DNA from: Candidatus Promineofilum glycogenicum
GTDB lineage: Bacteria > Chloroflexota > Anaerolineae > Promineifilales > Promineifilaceae
DNA: 46,108 nt
Reading direction: 5' to 3'
NCBI GenBank assembly: GCA_016707605.1
Contig: JADJHJ010000021.1
Coordinates: 1 to 46,108 of the forward strand
Shown here: piece after piece, positions 1 through 7,094 of the stretch
How positions within the stretch are numbered: position 1 is the first letter of the stretch
Layout: the number at the start of each line of letters is the position of its first letter
The notes under the pieces: generated by a model
What the model was told of the DNA's origin: nothing
The model's database searches: none
Seen by the model: only the letters and a program-made list of their open reading frames with translations
Made by a program: the position numbers and the translations under genes

Positions 1-1562
1 ATGTAGCGGGCGATGTTGCGCTCGCCGTCCTCGACCGACTCGCCGGGGGCCGCGCCCCACGTCGGCAGCGGGTTGCGCACCTTGTAGCCGCCGGGCAACT
101 GCGGCGAGCCGTTGAGCGCGCCGATGGCCACCTTGCCCTCCGCGCCGCCGCCGTACTCGTAATCGGCGACGATGGTCCGGCCCAGCGGCGGCCGCTTGCC
201 GCGCAGCCCGTCGCCAAACTGCACCGTCCCCGCTTCGGGATCGAGCAGGTAGACCTTGTCGTCGGGCGTGGCCGCCAGCAGGTCGTCGGTGCGCGCCCAC
301 GTCTCGTACTGGCCGGTGTCCCCCTCCACGCGCAGGACGAACGTCTCCAGGTTCGTTTCGTCGGGCGGATCGGTTGGAATCACCTCGGCGATGATGGGCG
401 TGTTGGCGACCTTGTAGCGCTGGTGGCTGCCGCCGTTGGCCACGCCCAGCCGCTCGTTGCTGACCGGCAGGGCTTGAATGACCCGCGCGGCGTTGATGCC
501 CACCCAACTCAGTTGGGCCTTATTGGCGTTGGTCGCCCGCGGGTCGGCCGTGTCCGGCAGCCGCACGCGCACCCACGTCACCAGCCGGCGCAGCAGGCTC
601 TTGTCCTCGATGAAGGGCGGATAGTCGCCCACGCCCTCTTCGTTGGGGTCGAAGCTCCACAAGTCAACGCTGGCCAGCGTCGGGTAGTTCGGCAGCGCCA
701 CCTGGACGATGCCCGGCGCGTTGAGCACGTTCTCGGCGTAGAGCACGTTGAGGGCGGTGTAGTTCGGCGGCGGCAACGCGCCCGTGGCCTGGGCTTGCGG
801 CGCGGCGATCTCGAACATCAGGCCGGGATCGTTGTTGGCCGCCGGCTCGGCCGACAGCGGCTCCAGCACTCGCCCCTCCTCCGTCTCCGGCGCGGGGTAG
901 ATGCCGATGCTCATCGTCTGCCCGGCGATGGCGCTGCGCACCGAGGCCACGGGCACGTTCTTGGGGGCCAGCAGCGCCAGCCAGATGGAGCGGTCGATGG
1001 TGTTGCCGTTCTGCGACAGGTCGACCACCGGCAGGGGCTTGCCCGTCTCCGGCTCCTCCAGGGGGACGCTCTGGTAAAACTGAAGCTCGTCGTCGCTGCG
1101 CTCCTTGACCGCCTCATACAGGTCGGCATAGCGGGCGGCCTCGTCGTCGGCCAGGGTCGTGTTTTCCTTGTAGAACACGGCCACGCTGAGGGGCAGGACG
1201 CAGACGCCGGTGCGGGTGCGGAAGGGCACTTTGCCCGCCCGCGCCTCCAGCCCGGCGTCCAGCGGCAGGGCCTGGATGGGGCCGCGGTCGTGGTCGATGA
1301 CGATCAGCCCCCGCCCCGACGACGCCGGCAACAGGGGAATGCCCAGCAGTTGCAGGAACTTGAGCCGGTTGGCCTCCGGGATGCGGTTGGTGCGATAGAG
1401 CAGGTTCTCCGTCATGAAGGCGAACAACTGCACCAGCGTCATCCCCGGGTCGCTGTCGTTGAAGTGCGTCCACTCCGGGGTGTGCACCGGGATGCGCGCG
1501 CGCGTCTCGGCCACCAGTTGCGCAAATGAGCGATCGTCCAGGTTTAGTTCGGGCAGGGGCAT
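1..1562 (-). CDS. eCIS baseplate wedge protein (gpJ/Afp11-like), C-terminus outside window
   Basis: Putative baseplate assembly protein of the phage-tail-like injection machine, expected to form the wedge around the spike hub and trigger sheath contraction. The start ATG (1560-1562) follows the gp25 gene by 18 nt. About 520 residues are visible with no stop before the window edge, so the 3' end is missing. The N-terminal segment, residues roughly 18-70, carries the family hallmark: a DSDPGMTLVQLFAFMTENLLY stretch without its last residue, then an RTNRIPEANRLKFLQLLGI motif, as in other putative baseplate assembly proteins of eCIS and P2-like phages. The rest is soluble and mixed alpha/beta. 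It is the last visible gene of the minus-strand operon, directly after gp25, which is the usual Afp9-Afp11 neighbourhood. Family assignment is confident; the exact Afp equivalence is inferred. Confidence 0.85.
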   Translation of the reverse strand, partial: MPLPELNLDDRSFAQLVAETRARIPVHTPEWTHFNDSDPGMTLVQLFAFMTENLLYRTNRIPEANRLKFLQLLGIPLLPASSGRGLIVIDHDRGPIQALPLDAGLEARAGKVPFRTRTGVCVLPLSVAVFYKENTTLADDEAARYADLYEAVKERSDDELQFYQSVPLEEPETGKPLPVVDLSQNGNTIDRSIWLALLAPKNVPVASVRSAIAGQTMSIGIYPAPETEEGRVLEPLSAEPAANNDPGLMFEIAAPQAQATGALPPPNYTALNVLYAENVLNAPGIVQVALPNYPTLASVDLWSFDPNEEGVGDYPPFIEDKSLLRRLVTWVRVRLPDTADPRATNANKAQLSWVGINAARVIQALPVSNERLGVANGGSHQRYKVANTPIIAEVIPTDPPDETNLETFVLRVEGDTGQYETWARTDDLLAATPDDKVYLLDPEAGTVQFGDGLRGKRPPLGRTIVADYEYGGGAEGKVAIGALNGSPQLPGGYKVRNPLPTWGAAPGESVEDGERNIARY

Positions 1563-1580
1563 CGCGTGACCTCTCGCCTT

Positions 1581-1976
1581 CTAGCCTTGCAGCGCCATCA
1601 CCATACTCAGGCGTTCCTGCGTCTGGGTGGCGACCAGCGTGTAATAGAGCGTAATGTCCACGGCGCGCGGGTCGGCCGGGTTGGTGGCCACGCGCACGTC
1701 GTCCAGCCGGATGCGCCGTTCCCAGCGCGACAGGGCCAGCTTGATCTCTTCCTGAATCTGGCGCAGCGTGGCGATGCTGTTCGGCTCGAACAGGAAGCGG
1801 TCAAGGCCGCAGCCGAAGTCGGGCAACAGCAGCCGTTCGCCCGGCTGCGTTTGCAGGATGAGGGCGATGGATTCGCGCACGTTCAGTTCGCCCTCTGACC
1901 ACACCATCTGGCCGTTGGCCCCGACGCGCGGGGGGAAGGCCAGGCTCTTGCCGTATAGATCGGCCGCGGTTGTCAT
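1581..1976 (-). CDS. eCIS baseplate protein, GPW/gp25 family
   Basis: A 131-aa baseplate wedge component homologous to T4 gp25 and Afp9. In these machines gp25 seeds sheath assembly at the baseplate and passes the contraction signal to the first sheath ring. The protein has the expected length and signature: a region of intensive N-terminal positions (LNVRESIALILQTQPGERLL) followed by a PDFGCGLDRFLFEPN motif, then the amphipathic helix IATLRQIQEEIKLALSRWE and an RIRLDDV strand. The start ATG lies 4 nt after an AGGAGG Shine-Dalgarno. The gene sits 13 nt after the 534-aa gene and 18 nt before the baseplate gene, so it is clearly co-transcribed. Confidence 0.93.
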   Translation of the reverse strand: MTTAADLYGKSLAFPPRVGANGQMVWSEGELNVRESIALILQTQPGERLLLPDFGCGLDRFLFEPNSIATLRQIQEEIKLALSRWERRIRLDDVRVATNPADPRAVDITLYYTLVATQTQERLSMVMALQG

Positions 1977-1989
1977 GAATCCTCCTGTC

Positions 1990-3594
1990 TCACTTCGGCT
2001 TCGGGATGGGCAGACAGATCTTCAGGAACGGCAGCCACCAGAAGATGATGTTCAACAGAATCAGGAAGATGAACATCACAATGAGCGCCACCAGGAAGAT
2101 GATCTGAATCGAGAAGGTGCAGATCATGCCCAGTTCCCAGGCCGGGCCATCGTTCAGCGGTTCGCCGTCCTTCAGCCCTTCGTGCACCCGGTTGAGCACG
2201 TCGCGCAGGTCTTTGTCCATCTCGATGCCGACGCCGGGCTTGAACTTGCGCAAATCTTGCAGCCGCGGCGCTTCGATGCGCACCTTGCGCGCCGGGGCGT
2301 CGCCATCCATCAGGCGAGCGAAGAGTAGCGGTTCGCTGCGCTCGCTGATGTAGGGCGGGCAGTCGGGGTCATAGGTGTAGACGAGCCGGACGTAGTAGCG
2401 CACATTGCCTTCCGGCTTGGGCACGCGCACCTGTTCGCGCAGCAGGTCGGCGAACTCGTTGCTGATCTTCATCGGCGTCGCCGGCGTCTCGTTCAGCGCC
2501 GCAATGACCAGCGACTTGAGCGTGTCCGGCAGCGCGCCGAGGACGCGATCCGTCGGCACGTTCTCGGCCACGGGCAATAGAAACGGTGAATCATCCTTCA
2601 AGACATCGCGCACGGCATACATGGCCGCGCCCAGCGACCCACCGTTAGCAATGTTCCAGCCCCCCTGGTGGTTTTCGTTGAGCAGGCGATTGAGCAGGTT
2701 GAGCTGGGCGTTCGTCACGCCCGCCTTGGGGTTGGGCTGCCCACTATAGAACTTGAGCAGCGCGTCCCAGACGGTGGGCAGGGCGCGCCTGATGAAGTCA
2801 GCGGCATCGACGATGATGTAGTAGGCGGCCTGGGCGCGCCGGACGACATCGCGCGGGTTGGAGGGCAGGGTCAGGGCGCTGTACTGCATCCAGGCGGCGA
2901 TGACCCGCGTGTCGAACTCGCTGCCGCGGAAGCCGCCGTTGCCGTCTTCGGCGTTGCTGGTGTCGTCGTTGGCGATCTCGGTCAGATAGCTGCTGAAGAG
3001 CTGCTCTTTACTCTGGTTGGGCGACGGCAGGAACTTCTTCGTCGCCGTGTACTTGTCGCGATTGCCGGCCGGCACATAGCCCTGGTAGACGACGCGCTCG
3101 CAGTCGCCGTTGACGCGGTAGGCGGCCAGGCCGGGCGTCTGCGCCGTGCAGACCCTCACCGGGTGTAGCGGCAGAATCTCCTCACCGGCCGTCAGCCCGG
3201 TCGCCGGGTCGAGCGCTTGCCAGCCGCGCCGCTCGCCGACGTTGACCCAGCCCTCCTCCACGTTGCCAACCTGGCGGCGGACGACGAAGCCGGTCTTCTC
3301 GCCCTGGTTGCGCCGCACGTTGCGGTCGGGCAGCCCCACCTGGCGGCAGACCAGCGAGGCCATGACCAGGTAGTAGCAGCCGTGCAGCGGCTGGTACAGT
3401 TTAATGGCGTTGTTGGTCGGCCGCGCCAGGTGAGTGGCGACGTACGTGTGCGGCGCGTCGCCGGCCATCGCCTGGAGAAACTCCTCCATGAAATCGTCGG
3501 AGCGAATCTCCAGCACGCGCGGTGTGCGCAGGCCGCTCAGCTTGGCCTGGTTGGCCCACGTTAGAACCGGTTCAACCCATTCTACGCTCGTCAT
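1990..3594 (-). CDS. eCIS-cluster protein of unknown function with C-terminal membrane segment
   Basis: A 534-aa protein I cannot assign to a named family. The N-terminal third has a motif (KLYQPLHGCYYLVMASLVC at about residues 65-85, then GLPDR and GFVVRR) that I associate with an uncharacterised family in eCIS loci; that association is from memory. The middle is soluble and partly helical. The last ~45 residues are strongly hydrophobic (IQIIFLVALIVMFIFLILL followed by NIIFWWLPFL) and end in a short basic/proline tail (PIPKPK), which looks like one long or two tightly spaced membrane helices. It lies between gpV and gp25, so a baseplate-proximal role is likely. A membrane anchor for the baseplate end is an inference. 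The start ATG directly follows an AGGTT; a slightly later start cannot be excluded. Confidence 0.75.
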   Translation of the reverse strand: MTSVEWVEPVLTWANQAKLSGLRTPRVLEIRSDDFMEEFLQAMAGDAPHTYVATHLARPTNNAIKLYQPLHGCYYLVMASLVCRQVGLPDRNVRRNQGEKTGFVVRRQVGNVEEGWVNVGERRGWQALDPATGLTAGEEILPLHPVRVCTAQTPGLAAYRVNGDCERVVYQGYVPAGNRDKYTATKKFLPSPNQSKEQLFSSYLTEIANDDTSNAEDGNGGFRGSEFDTRVIAAWMQYSALTLPSNPRDVVRRAQAAYYIIVDAADFIRRALPTVWDALLKFYSGQPNPKAGVTNAQLNLLNRLLNENHQGGWNIANGGSLGAAMYAVRDVLKDDSPFLLPVAENVPTDRVLGALPDTLKSLVIAALNETPATPMKISNEFADLLREQVRVPKPEGNVRYYVRLVYTYDPDCPPYISERSEPLLFARLMDGDAPARKVRIEAPRLQDLRKFKPGVGIEMDKDLRDVLNRVHEGLKDGEPLNDGPAWELGMICTFSIQIIFLVALIVMFIFLILLNIIFWWLPFLKICLPIPKPK

Positions 3595-3614
3595 AACCTG
3601 CCCTTACTCTCCCA

Positions 3615-4304
3615 TTACCACATGTTGCCCGCGCCCGGCGTATAGCTGGCGCCGACGACGCTGGTGGCGATCAGCGTGTCGCACTGGACGACGCCGCTGA
3701 ACTTCGACATGCCGGCGTCGACGGTGACCATCGAAGCGCTGACGGCGACTTTGGCGGCATTGATGGTGACGTTGCCCGAAGCCGTGATGGTGATGCCCGA
3801 CGACTCCAGCTTGATCGAGTTGCCGCTGCTGTCGGTGATCTCGATGGCCGCCGGGCTGTCGGTGTAGGTCATCTTCTGGCCGCCGGGCGTCTCCAGCGTC
3901 AGCGTCTCCTGCCCGCTGCGGTCTTCCATGGCGATGCGGATGCCGTTGCGCGAGTGGATCACCTTGAGCGTGTTGTCGTCGTCCATCGTCTCCGGCGGGC
4001 TGTCCTGGCCATTCCACAGCCCACCGACAACGTAGGGGCGGTCGGGGTTGCCCGCTTCGAAAGCGACCAGCACTTCGTCATCCACGTCGGGGATGAACCA
4101 CGTGCCCCGGCCGTTCCCGGCCATGAGCACCGCCACCCGCGCCCACACCTCGTAGGCGCCCGCGCCCGTGTCCGGCGTCCAGGGCAGGCGAATTTTCACC
4201 CGTCCCTGCCCGTCCGGGTCTTGCAGATCGGTGACCACGGCGGGATAGACCCCGTAGAACAGGCCGCCCGGGCCGGTTGGCAGTCGTTGAATGTCGTAGG
4301 GCAT
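3615..4304 (-). CDS. eCIS spike protein, phage baseplate assembly protein V / VgrG OB-fold
   Basis: A 229-aa spike subunit equal to the C-terminal half of VgrG/Afp8. Residues ~15-95 form the gp5-type OB-fold: GVYPAVVTDLQDPDGQGRVK, then VWARVAVLMAGNGRGTWFIP, DVDDEVLVAF and GNPDRPYVVGGLWNG are the canonical motifs. The remainder is a repetitive beta region (TLETPGGQKMTYTD, SSGNSIKLESSGITITASG, NVTINAAKVAVSAS) predicted to wind into the trimeric beta-helical needle. Unlike Afp8 it is encoded apart from the gpD-like hub (the next gene upstream, 18 nt away). No separate PAAR tip gene is visible, so the tip may lie beyond the left edge or be supplied by the GAGNMW end. Confidence 0.92.
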   Translation of the reverse strand: MPYDIQRLPTGPGGLFYGVYPAVVTDLQDPDGQGRVKIRLPWTPDTGAGAYEVWARVAVLMAGNGRGTWFIPDVDDEVLVAFEAGNPDRPYVVGGLWNGQDSPPETMDDDNTLKVIHSRNGIRIAMEDRSGQETLTLETPGGQKMTYTDSPAAIEITDSSGNSIKLESSGITITASGNVTINAAKVAVSASMVTVDAGMSKFSGVVQCDTLIATSVVGASYTPGAGNMW

Positions 4305-4322
4305 TATCGGTGATCCCTTTCC

Positions 4323-5414
4323 CTAGCGGCTGATAGCCGGCCCTTCCACGTCGAACTCCGTCTGGAAGCCGTTCTCGCGGTCAAAGGTGTGGCGGGTGCG
4401 CACGACGGTGTACTTGCCGTTGAATACCGGCGCCAACTTGCCGGATAGATTGATAACCATGCCGACGACCATGCGCGGGTCGCCGGCGGTCAAAGTGCCC
4501 GTCCCGACGACGAAGCGCCGCGCGCGCTCGGCGAATTGCGCTCTGGCCAGCGCACGCGCCTCGGCCGTGTCCATCGGCACCGTGTGCACGAGTTGCGCCT
4601 TGTGCTCACCAAACTTCTCCTTGAGGATAGCCGGGCCGCTGATCCCGTCGTTCAGTTCGCCGCTGATCACCGATTCCCCGGCCGTTTCGGCAATGGCGGT
4701 CTTGCCCATGACGTCCCAGCCCGTCACCAGCAGTTCGGTGCACTGGTGCGCCAGATCGGCGCGAACGGTGAAGGCGCGCAGATGATGGTCAAACTGGATG
4801 TCGAGTTCGCGGCTGCCCGGCCGCCCGGCGTCACCTTTACGCGGTTCAACGTGCAACTCGCGGCCGCGCACCCAGACCTCGGCCCCGAACGAGCCGGCCA
4901 GCCGGCGGATAAACGCCAGGTCGCTCTGGTTCACCTGGCTAACGGAATCGCGCGCCTCTGTCCCCCCACTGATCGTGGGCGTCAGGCTGTGCTCGGTGGC
5001 GATCCGGTTGATGATGTCGTTAAAGCTCATCTCTTCAAAGGTTCGCGTGCGGCGCGTCATGCGCAACGACTGGAGTTGGTCCTCGGCCAGCACGGTCAGC
5101 GTGGGCGTTTTGGCCACGGCGAAGCTGACTTCCAGGGCCGTCACCCGCCCCTGGAAGACCGCCGGCGAGTTGTCGTCCGCCGCCCCCAGCCGCAGTTCAA
5201 CGTCCATACCAAAGTCGAGCCGCTGGCGATTTTCAAGCAGGTTCATGTCAGCCCGGTCACTTTGCCAGTTCTCCAGGACGATCTCACAGCGACACAGGCC
5301 GTCGTTCGTCTCTTCGACAAACGCTGACAGGACGTGTTCGCTCAGCGTGAAGTCAACACGGCCCGATAGCAGCACGTAGGGCTGTACACGGTAATAAGCC
5401 GGCATGTCGGCCAT
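4323..5414 (-). CDS. eCIS spike hub, phage late control gene D (gpD) family
   Basis: A 363-aa hub protein homologous to P2 gpD, T4 gp27 and the N-terminal half of VgrG/Afp8. It forms the trimeric ring linking the inner tube to the spike. The visible family pattern includes an N-terminal barrel (YYRVQPYVLLSGRVDFTLSE, ENRQRLDFGMDVELRLG), the TRRTRTFEEMSFNDIINRIA segment, the QVNQSDLAFIRRLAGSFGAE motif that is diagnostic for phage late control D proteins, and a C-terminal barrel (VVGMVINLSGKLAPVFNGKY). I chose the ATG at 5412-5414 because an AGGAG sits 8 nt before it; a TTG seven codons earlier overlaps the previous stop but lacks a ribosome site. The split gpD + gpV arrangement resembles eCIS/MAC lineages that lack the fused VgrG. 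Confidence 0.9.
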   Translation of the reverse strand: MADMPAYYRVQPYVLLSGRVDFTLSEHVLSAFVEETNDGLCRCEIVLENWQSDRADMNLLENRQRLDFGMDVELRLGAADDNSPAVFQGRVTALEVSFAVAKTPTLTVLAEDQLQSLRMTRRTRTFEEMSFNDIINRIATEHSLTPTISGGTEARDSVSQVNQSDLAFIRRLAGSFGAEVWVRGRELHVEPRKGDAGRPGSRELDIQFDHHLRAFTVRADLAHQCTELLVTGWDVMGKTAIAETAGESVISGELNDGISGPAILKEKFGEHKAQLVHTVPMDTAEARALARAQFAERARRFVVGTGTLTAGDPRMVVGMVINLSGKLAPVFNGKYTVVRTRHTFDRENGFQTEFDVEGPAISR

Positions 5415-5431
5415 TCGGTGCGCTCCTGCCG

Positions 5432-5620
5432 TCAATCAGCGTGAATCCGGGCGCGGCGCGCGTCCAGATAGAGTTGCAGTCGCTCTACGTCAGCCGGGCG
5501 CAGCGGCGCGTGGGCCTGGGCGGCCTGCGCCTCGCGCGCCGCGTCCTCGGGCACAACGCCGGAGCGCGGATCGGGCGGCGGGGCCACCTGGACTTGCGCT
5601 TCCTGGATAATGACCGGCAT
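5432..5620 (-). CDS. small eCIS protein, DUF5908-like
   Basis: A 62-aa protein in the position occupied by the very small DUF5908 proteins of many eCIS operons, between the LysM-type adaptor and the gpD hub. Its first residues (MPVIIQEAQVQVAPPPDP) match the DUF5908 pattern of MP-hydrophobic-E/Q-E followed by alternating strand residues. The remainder is an alanine/arginine-rich helix (RPADVERLQLYLDARRARI). The 3' end is 17 nt from the start of gpD. Function is unknown; the position suggests a baseplate or hub accessory. Similarity is by short pattern only, so the family label is tentative, but the coding call is well supported by operon packing. Confidence 0.7.
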   Translation of the reverse strand: MPVIIQEAQVQVAPPPDPRSGVVPEDAAREAQAAQAHAPLRPADVERLQLYLDARRARIHAD

Positions 5621-5642
5621 AGTTCAACTCCTTGCGGGCGGC

Positions 5643-6431
5643 CTAGCCGCCCGAAATGCGCGCCTGCGCGCCGACGTTGAGATTGAGCACCGTCCCCGCG
5701 GCCACAGCGCGGGGGTTATCCACGTTGTTGGCCGTGGCCACCGCTTTCCAATCCATTCCCGCGCCGGCGGCCAGACCCTGGAGCGACACGCCCTCCGGGG
5801 CGACGGTCAGCGGCGTTGTGCCGACGCTGGCCCCGGCGCTGAAACCGGCGCTGATGCCGCCGGAGATGCCGCCGCTGATGCCCGCCCCAAATCCGCCGGA
5901 GATGCCACCGCCGATGCCGGCCCCAAACCCGCCACCGCCCGCCCCGGCAGTCTGTATGGGGTTATCGAGCTGTGGCTCGTTGTTCTCCATCGACAGCGTC
6001 AGCGTGGCCCGCAACGGCACGCCTGCTTCAGAGAAGTAATCAATCGTCTCCTCGATGCTGGAGATCGTCCCGTTGAAGAGGAAGGAACCCCACTGGAACT
6101 GCACCAGCGGGGCGGCGTTAGTGCCCGGCAGTTGCAACAGGCGAATGATCTTCAGCGTCGTCACGCGCACGTCCGCGCCCGTCTCGGTCGTGTCGAAGAG
6201 AAACTCCAGCGAGTTGAGCGTGGACACGAAGCCCGTACTCTGCTTGGCCGCCGACCCGCCGCTGCCGCCGCCACTGCCGTCAGTCAGGCGCTGGCCGGTG
6301 GGCGGCGCGACGAGGTTGCGGAAGCTCAGCCGCAACGACTGCGGGTTGAACTGCGCTGTGATCTTCCGGCTGTTGTCCGGCCCGCCATTCTTCATGGGTG
6401 TCAGGGTTGCCAGTGCTACGGCCATCGCCAA
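5643..6431 (-). CDS. eCIS tube/baseplate adaptor with CIS_tube domain, Gly-rich linker and LysM-like domain (Afp7-like)
   Basis: A ~262-aa protein of the Afp7/Pvc7 type, which joins the inner tube to the spike hub. Residues ~1-155 look like the contractile-injection-system tube-protein domain: ITAQFNPQSLRLSFRNLV near the start is diagnostic, followed by LNSLEFLFDTTETG, VQFQWGSFLFNGTISSIEET and LRATLTLSMENN. Residues ~160-207 are an unusual low-complexity Gly/Ile/Ser/Ala run. The final ~50 residues resemble a LysM-like peptidoglycan-binding fold (GVSLQGLAAGAGMDWKAVA, then PRAVAAGTVLNL). An AGGAGG is 6 nt before a TTG (6429-6431) and 12 nt before the ATG at 6423-6425, so the start could be either. 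Function is inferred from the family; the Gly-rich linker is unusual. Confidence 0.88.
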   Translation of the reverse strand: MAMAVALATLTPMKNGGPDNSRKITAQFNPQSLRLSFRNLVAPPTGQRLTDGSGGGSGGSAAKQSTGFVSTLNSLEFLFDTTETGADVRVTTLKIIRLLQLPGTNAAPLVQFQWGSFLFNGTISSIEETIDYFSEAGVPLRATLTLSMENNEPQLDNPIQTAGAGGGGFGAGIGGGISGGFGAGISGGISGGISAGFSAGASVGTTPLTVAPEGVSLQGLAAGAGMDWKAVATANNVDNPRAVAAGTVLNLNVGAQARISGG

Positions 6432-6451
6432 TCAATCCCTCCTAGCTGGGT

Positions 6452-7090
6452 TTAGCCCAGACCAAACGACGCCCCGGCCGAGGCGTTGAAACCGCCGCTG
6501 AGGCCGGGGCCGCCGCTGACACTCAGCCCGGCGCTGACGCCGGCGCCGGCGCTGAGGCTCAGTCCGGCGCTGAGGCCGATGCCGCCGCCCGCGCCCAGCC
6601 CGCCGCCCTCCGGCGGATGTACGGTCATGACCGCGTAGACCAGTTGCAGCTCCTCGACGGCCACCAGGCCCGTCGCGGCGTTCAGTTGTGGCCCGCGAAT
6701 CTTCGTCGGCAGACAGTCGGCCAGCACGAAGGACAGGCGCGGCGTTCCGCCGGCGTCGAACATCGTCACGTGCCCCTCGGCGCGGACGTTCCGGCCGGGC
6801 GTGGCGGCAGCGGCGAACCACTGCCACAACTGCAAGTTGTTGGTCATGCCCCGCTTCAGCGTCAGCCGCGAATAGGTGACCGGCTGGATCAGGTTCACCT
6901 GCCGCTTGTTGTCGCCGCCGGAACGGACCGTCTTGGGGTCCATCGTCATCTCCAGCCCGTCGCACTCCGAGAAGGCCGCGTTGCACAGCGGGTTGGTGAT
7001 GCCCGCGATCGGCTCGTGCAGGTTGAGGACGACCTCAAACTTGAACGCCGTGAACGGCGGATCGACGGATTCAAATGCCGGATTGGCCAT
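6452..7090 (-). CDS. eCIS inner tube protein 2 (T4 gp19-like) with Gly-rich tail
   Basis: A 212-aa phage tail tube protein. Residues ~10-155 are the gp19-like tube fold: FTAFKFEVVLNL, AFSECDGLEMTMDP, VTYSRLTLKRGMTNNLQLWQ and the C-terminal LVAVEELQLVYAVM strand are typical of Afp1/Afp5. Such subunits stack as hexameric rings inside the sheath. The last ~50 residues are a Gly/Ser/Ala/Leu low-complexity tail (GGIGLSAGLSLSAGAG and similar repeats) absent from tube 1. The ATG (7088-7090) starts 4 nt after the sheath 2 stop, implying translational coupling. Position just before the LysM-type gene suggests this is the initiating, baseplate-proximal tube ring, the Afp5 role. The tail is similar in composition to the linker of the next gene. 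Confidence 0.9.
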   Translation of the reverse strand: MANPAFESVDPPFTAFKFEVVLNLHEPIAGITNPLCNAAFSECDGLEMTMDPKTVRSGGDNKRQVNLIQPVTYSRLTLKRGMTNNLQLWQWFAAAATPGRNVRAEGHVTMFDAGGTPRLSFVLADCLPTKIRGPQLNAATGLVAVEELQLVYAVMTVHPPEGGGLGAGGGIGLSAGLSLSAGAGVSAGLSVSGGPGLSGGFNASAGASFGLG

Positions 7091-7094
7091 AGGG

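Noticed and set aside
4536..5327. Plus-strand frames across the eCIS operon
   Set aside because: All are shadows of minus-strand genes that carry recognisable tail-machine motifs and packed operon spacing.
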